A stretch of DNA of 17,854 nucleotides, from the NCBI GenBank assembly GCA_910589275.1, contig CAJUTH010000052.1, forward strand, positions 1-17,854, read 5' to 3'. The notes under the pieces were generated by a model that saw only the letters and a list, made by a program, of their open reading frames with translations, did no database searches and was not told the DNA's origin. Positions 15,386 to 17,854 of this stretch are shown here, piece after piece; position 1 is the first letter of the stretch; each line of letters starts with the position of its first letter. This DNA comes from an uncultured Dorea sp. (lineage in GTDB: Bacteria; Bacillota; Clostridia; Lachnospirales; Lachnospiraceae). Made by a program: the position numbers and the translations under genes.

Positions 15386-17698
15386 ATGAATGAGTTCAAT
15401 TATAATATAGAACTTGAACATTGTGACAAAATGCTGAACTGCGGAAAAATAGATGAAGCATTCAAGTTACTTCAGGATTTATACAAAATTAAGCCTGTAA
15501 GATTAAGCTGGTTTATTGTCAATGCAAAATATCTTTGGAAAAAAAATGGACAGCCGGCTTTTTCCGGCTTAGCAGACAAGAGCTGGCTGTTGTATATATA
15601 TCCGGGCGTTGAGAAATTGACTAATCTGAATATAAATATGGTGCAAACCTATCAAGATATTCCAGATATACACAGACACAAGCTTTTCCTAATAAATCTT
15701 CGCAGCGCTAGGACAAAAGAAGATGAAGCTTGGCTGGAAGAGATGCAGGAAAATTATAGAAAGGCAAAGGCCGACTTTTTGGAGCAGCCAGAATCCGAGG
15801 CAAATATTAAATGTCTTTTCGATTTATGCTTTTCCTTTCATAATAATATTTTATTAGCCTTATTAGCCGCATATATGCGGCTAAAGCAGCAAAATATTCC
15901 TGCTGGAAGGGAATGGTTTTTAAATTTTCCTAACAGCGCATTTCTAACAGAAAATTTATTAGAAGAATCAAAAAGACCTTTTTTACTTATAGAAGATGAA
16001 TCTTCAGACGGTCTAGACGAAGAAATTGTATTTTACATTTTACGGCAATTTCGAAAAAAAGTTTATTATATTAAACCACCTATTACATTTGAGGTAGAAA
16101 ACGAAATAGCAATAGAAGATACTGTGGCTATAAGCATGGATAATTCCGAAGTAATTGATAACATTCATATCATATATCCGGTAGAAATCATATACAACGG
16201 AAAATCTTTAGGCGACAATAGAGAATATGTCATAAACGATCTCATCCAAAATGACTTGGAGGGACAGGCGGCGGTTATACTTACCAGCGGTACTTTAATG
16301 GACAACCTGTGCAGGCAGCCCATACTAAAAAAGAATTTAGAGCGGCTTTATAGCTTTGTTTCTCCGCCGTTAGAATCCCAGATGGTCTTCGGCTGGGCGG
16401 GGGATTACCTAAGCTACATCAGCCAGATACACGATACCGATGCCGCAAAACTCTTAGCCCGACCGGCAGAGTGCAGCTATTCGATTATCGTTCCGGCGAG
16501 AAACTCGGCGGCTACCTTACGCTACACACTAATGTCCTGCTTGAACCAGCGATATCAGGGGGATTACGAGATTGTCCTAAGCGATAACTCTACTCCAGGG
16601 AATACAGAAGTTTACCAGCTCTATAAAGAGCTTGACGACTCAAGAATTAAATATTATAGGACTCCGCGGGAATATAACCTTTCCCGGAGTTTTGAATTTG
16701 CCTTCCTCCATGCGCGGGGCGAGTTTCTTCTTTCCTTGGGCTCGGATGACGCGCTCCTCCCATGGGCGCTGGAAGCGCTGGATGAACTAAGGAAGTCATA
16801 CCCGGACGAGGATGTGCTCCAATGGGAGCGGGGCTTCTATGCATGGCCTGGATTCAACGGAGGGCAGCAGCATCAATTTGTAATCCCCAGAGGCTACCAG
16901 AAGGGTGTCTTTTGTCCAGAATATTTTACTAGGCAGTTTTACTTTGGTTCCATTTTCAATAACAGTGATCAGATGTACCTCCTGCCGAATCTTTATTTAA
17001 ATTCCGGATGCAGGAGGGATTACTTAAAAACAATATTGGCAAAAACCGGACGTCTTTTCGACGGGATCTGTCAGGATATTTACATGGGCGTGGTAAATGC
17101 GGCAATTAACGATAAAATATTAAACATCCGTTACCCATTGACCATTGCAGGTATGTCCGGCGGTTCCATGGGGGCTAAAGCAAACATGGTATATGAGCTA
17201 AAAGAAGAAGAAACAGAATTTCTGAATGATTTGAAAAAGACGGCTAATATCGGCGGTTACTGCGCTTCTCCTTACGAGCGTATGATGCCGGAGGTGACGA
17301 CGGATAAAAGTTCTCTGTATAATTGTATCCTGCGCATGATTGCGAGGGGGGTAATTGCAGAGTCGGATTTAGAATATTTTGATTTCCGGAGATGGTTTCT
17401 GGATGTATTTGGGCAGATGGATATCCGCGACCCGCTGTTTGATAAGAAAGTTCATTATTTCCGTTACACGGCTTCTTTGCACGGGGAAGAATTTTTGAAA
17501 TGGTTTGACGAGACTATTTACAGCAAAGTATTTATTCCGCGTGAGATTGATGAGAAAAAACTTGCGGCCATCCAGCAGAAAAAATGTTACAAAGAAGGCA
17601 CGGATTCCTACGGCGGGCAGACGTTGGACGCCTCAAAATATGGTGTATATAATGTACATGACGCCGCGCTTCTGTTTGAGAAAATATCCGGATTATAA
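15386..17698 (+). CDS. Large GT2 glycosyltransferase with long N-terminal region
   Basis: The 770-residue protein has a GT2 domain starting near residue 365 (YSIIVPARNSAATLRYTLMS), with SDNSTPGN for the first acidic site and GSDDALLP (452-459) for the metal-binding motif. The N-terminal 60 residues look TPR-like (GKIDEAFKLLQDLYKIKP). Residues 60-360 are a mixed fold I do not recognise, with RPFLLIEDESSDG and KKVYYIKPP strands suggesting a second alpha/beta domain. The C-terminal 250 residues after the GT2 core are unassigned. Base composition changes within the gene at about residue 290, just before the GT2 domain. The start at 15386 is set by GGAGG. By analogy with the gene at 789 it may act on the flagellin glycan, but donor and acceptor are unknown. 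Confidence 0.82.
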   Translation: MNEFNYNIELEHCDKMLNCGKIDEAFKLLQDLYKIKPVRLSWFIVNAKYLWKKNGQPAFSGLADKSWLLYIYPGVEKLTNLNINMVQTYQDIPDIHRHKLFLINLRSARTKEDEAWLEEMQENYRKAKADFLEQPESEANIKCLFDLCFSFHNNILLALLAAYMRLKQQNIPAGREWFLNFPNSAFLTENLLEESKRPFLLIEDESSDGLDEEIVFYILRQFRKKVYYIKPPITFEVENEIAIEDTVAISMDNSEVIDNIHIIYPVEIIYNGKSLGDNREYVINDLIQNDLEGQAAVILTSGTLMDNLCRQPILKKNLERLYSFVSPPLESQMVFGWAGDYLSYISQIHDTDAAKLLARPAECSYSIIVPARNSAATLRYTLMSCLNQRYQGDYEIVLSDNSTPGNTEVYQLYKELDDSRIKYYRTPREYNLSRSFEFAFLHARGEFLLSLGSDDALLPWALEALDELRKSYPDEDVLQWERGFYAWPGFNGGQQHQFVIPRGYQKGVFCPEYFTRQFYFGSIFNNSDQMYLLPNLYLNSGCRRDYLKTILAKTGRLFDGICQDIYMGVVNAAINDKILNIRYPLTIAGMSGGSMGAKANMVYELKEEETEFLNDLKKTANIGGYCASPYERMMPEVTTDKSSLYNCILRMIARGVIAESDLEYFDFRRWFLDVFGQMDIRDPLFDKKVHYFRYTASLHGEEFLKWFDETIYSKVFIPREIDEKKLAAIQQKKCYKEGTDSYGGQTLDASKYGVYNVHDAALLFEKISGL
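15552..15569. repeat. Inverted repeat AGCCGG/CCGGCT inside CDS
   Basis: AGCCGG (15552-15557) and CCGGCT (15564-15569) are perfect complements around CTTTTT. The GC-rich stem stands out in an AT-rich coding stretch. No function is claimed. Confidence 0.55.
15851..15868 (+). repeat. Tandem 9-base duplication TTATTAGCC
   Basis: Two adjacent copies of TTATTAGCC (15851-15859 and 15860-15868) encode Leu-Leu-Ala twice in frame. The second copy runs into the palindrome at 15863. Confidence 0.7.
15863..15884. repeat. Perfect 22-base palindrome inside CDS
   Basis: TTAGCCGCATA (15863-15873) is followed directly by its reverse complement TATGCGGCTAA (15874-15884). As a hairpin it gives a 9-bp stem with a TATA loop. 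It lies in the AT-rich N-terminal half of the glycosyltransferase gene. Confidence 0.8.
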
Positions 17699-17712
17699 AG
17701 GAACTATATGCT

Positions 17713-17854
17713 ATGAAAACAAATTCTATGAAAGTAATCATCCTCGCTGGCGGCATGCCCAGCAACATCAGTGAAGAAAATGATAAAATCCCAAAGCCGA
17801 TGGTAAAAATCGGCGACCGTCCGCTCCTGTGGCACATTATGAAATCTTATTCCA
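17713..17854 (+). CDS. rfbF: RfbF-like sugar-1-phosphate nucleotidyltransferase, N-terminal part (3' end outside window)
   Basis: The first 47 residues are visible. MKVIILAGG (6-14), IPKPMVKIGDRPLLWHIMK (26-44) match glucose-1-phosphate cytidylyltransferase (RfbF), especially PKPMVxIG and LLWHIMK. The enzyme makes CDP-glucose from CTP and glucose-1-phosphate, which is the first step toward the substrate of RfbH. The usual GxGTRL nucleotide-binding stretch after LAGG is replaced by MPSNIS. The frame stays open across this point, so no frameshift is seen. AAAGGA (17697-17702) lies 10 bases before the ATG at 17713; a second ATG at 17728 would start at MKVII and is an alternative. Only the first sixth or so of the protein can be judged. 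Confidence 0.78.
   Translation, partial: MKTNSMKVIILAGGMPSNISEENDKIPKPMVKIGDRPLLWHIMKSYS

Larger units (their letters stand above)
10284..16255. other. AT-rich block within a GC-richer locus
   Basis: Base composition drops sharply after the SDR stop and rises again inside the gene at 15386. Hand counts of 60-base samples give 40 G+C at 8761-8820, 17 at 11701-11760, 14 at 16021-16080 and 33 at 16381-16440. Codon use changes with it (AAA, ATA, TTA, AAT common inside). All genes inside are tailoring or transfer enzymes. The simplest reading is a block acquired from another source or exchanged by recombination. No transposase, integrase, tRNA or flanking repeat was seen. Confidence 0.7.

Noticed and set aside
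17740..17775. Frameshift explaining the missing GxGTRL in the RfbF-like gene
   Set aside because: The frame is continuous from MKVIILAGG through PKPMVKIG with no stop or shift, so the change is a substitution rather than a break.
1..17854. CRISPR arrays, tRNA or rRNA genes, transposases and integrases
   Set aside because: None were seen on reading either strand; every long stretch is accounted for by protein-coding genes.

Overview
The window looks like a flagellin-linked glycan biosynthesis locus from a flagellated Firmicute, most likely a Lachnospiraceae-type clostridium. This rests on the flagellin C-terminus (ends in an AQANQVPQGVLQLL-type D0 segment), strong purine-rich AGGAGG ribosome binding sites, and the gene content. 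No species is claimed. All recognised genes are on the + strand with short gaps or overlaps, so most of the region reads as one long operon or a few.

Layout. (1) 1-611: 3' part of a flagellin gene, closed by a hairpin terminator (631-665). (2) 789-2864: a glycosyltransferase with a GT2 domain and a TPR-like helical tail, the first gene after flagellin and the best candidate for attaching the first sugar to flagellin. (3) 2911-5312: a UDP-glucuronate decarboxylase-like SDR overlapping a UDP-glucose 6-dehydrogenase-type gene, which together fit UDP-glucose -> UDP-glucuronate -> UDP-xylose or a related 4-keto-pentose. (4) 5338-10283: a compact four-gene set: RfbH/E1-type iron-sulfur PMP 3-dehydrase, a DRE-TIM aldolase, an acetolactate-synthase-like ThDP enzyme and a reductase-like SDR. 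(5) 10360-15351: an AT-rich block with a radical SAM enzyme, a methyltransferase, a GT2 glycosyltransferase, a free-standing Rossmann-like protein and an SGNH-hydrolase-like protein. (6) 15386-17698: a large glycosyltransferase whose first part is AT-rich and whose GT2 part is not. (7) 17713-17854: the start of an RfbF-like nucleotidyltransferase, cut by the window end.

How the genes may work together. RfbF-like, RfbH-like and ThDP enzymes with an SDR recall the route to CDP-3,6-dideoxy sugars carrying a two-carbon branch (the yersiniose route, where the ThDP enzyme YerE adds a unit from pyruvate to a 4-keto sugar). The extra aldolase directly upstream of the ThDP gene is not part of that known route and could supply or process a different 2-keto acid, giving another side chain. 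The CDP-glucose 4,6-dehydratase and the E3 reductase expected for such a route are not in the window and may lie downstream. The AT-rich block would add tailoring steps (radical chemistry, methylation, acyl transfer or removal) and further sugars. Neither a flippase nor a polymerase is seen, which fits cytoplasmic glycosylation of flagellin rather than capsule export.

The points most worth following up are the aldolase/ThDP/RfbH set as a possible new branched-sugar pathway, a Rossmann-like module that recurs in four genes of the AT-rich block, and the sharp composition borders of that block, one of which falls inside a gene.
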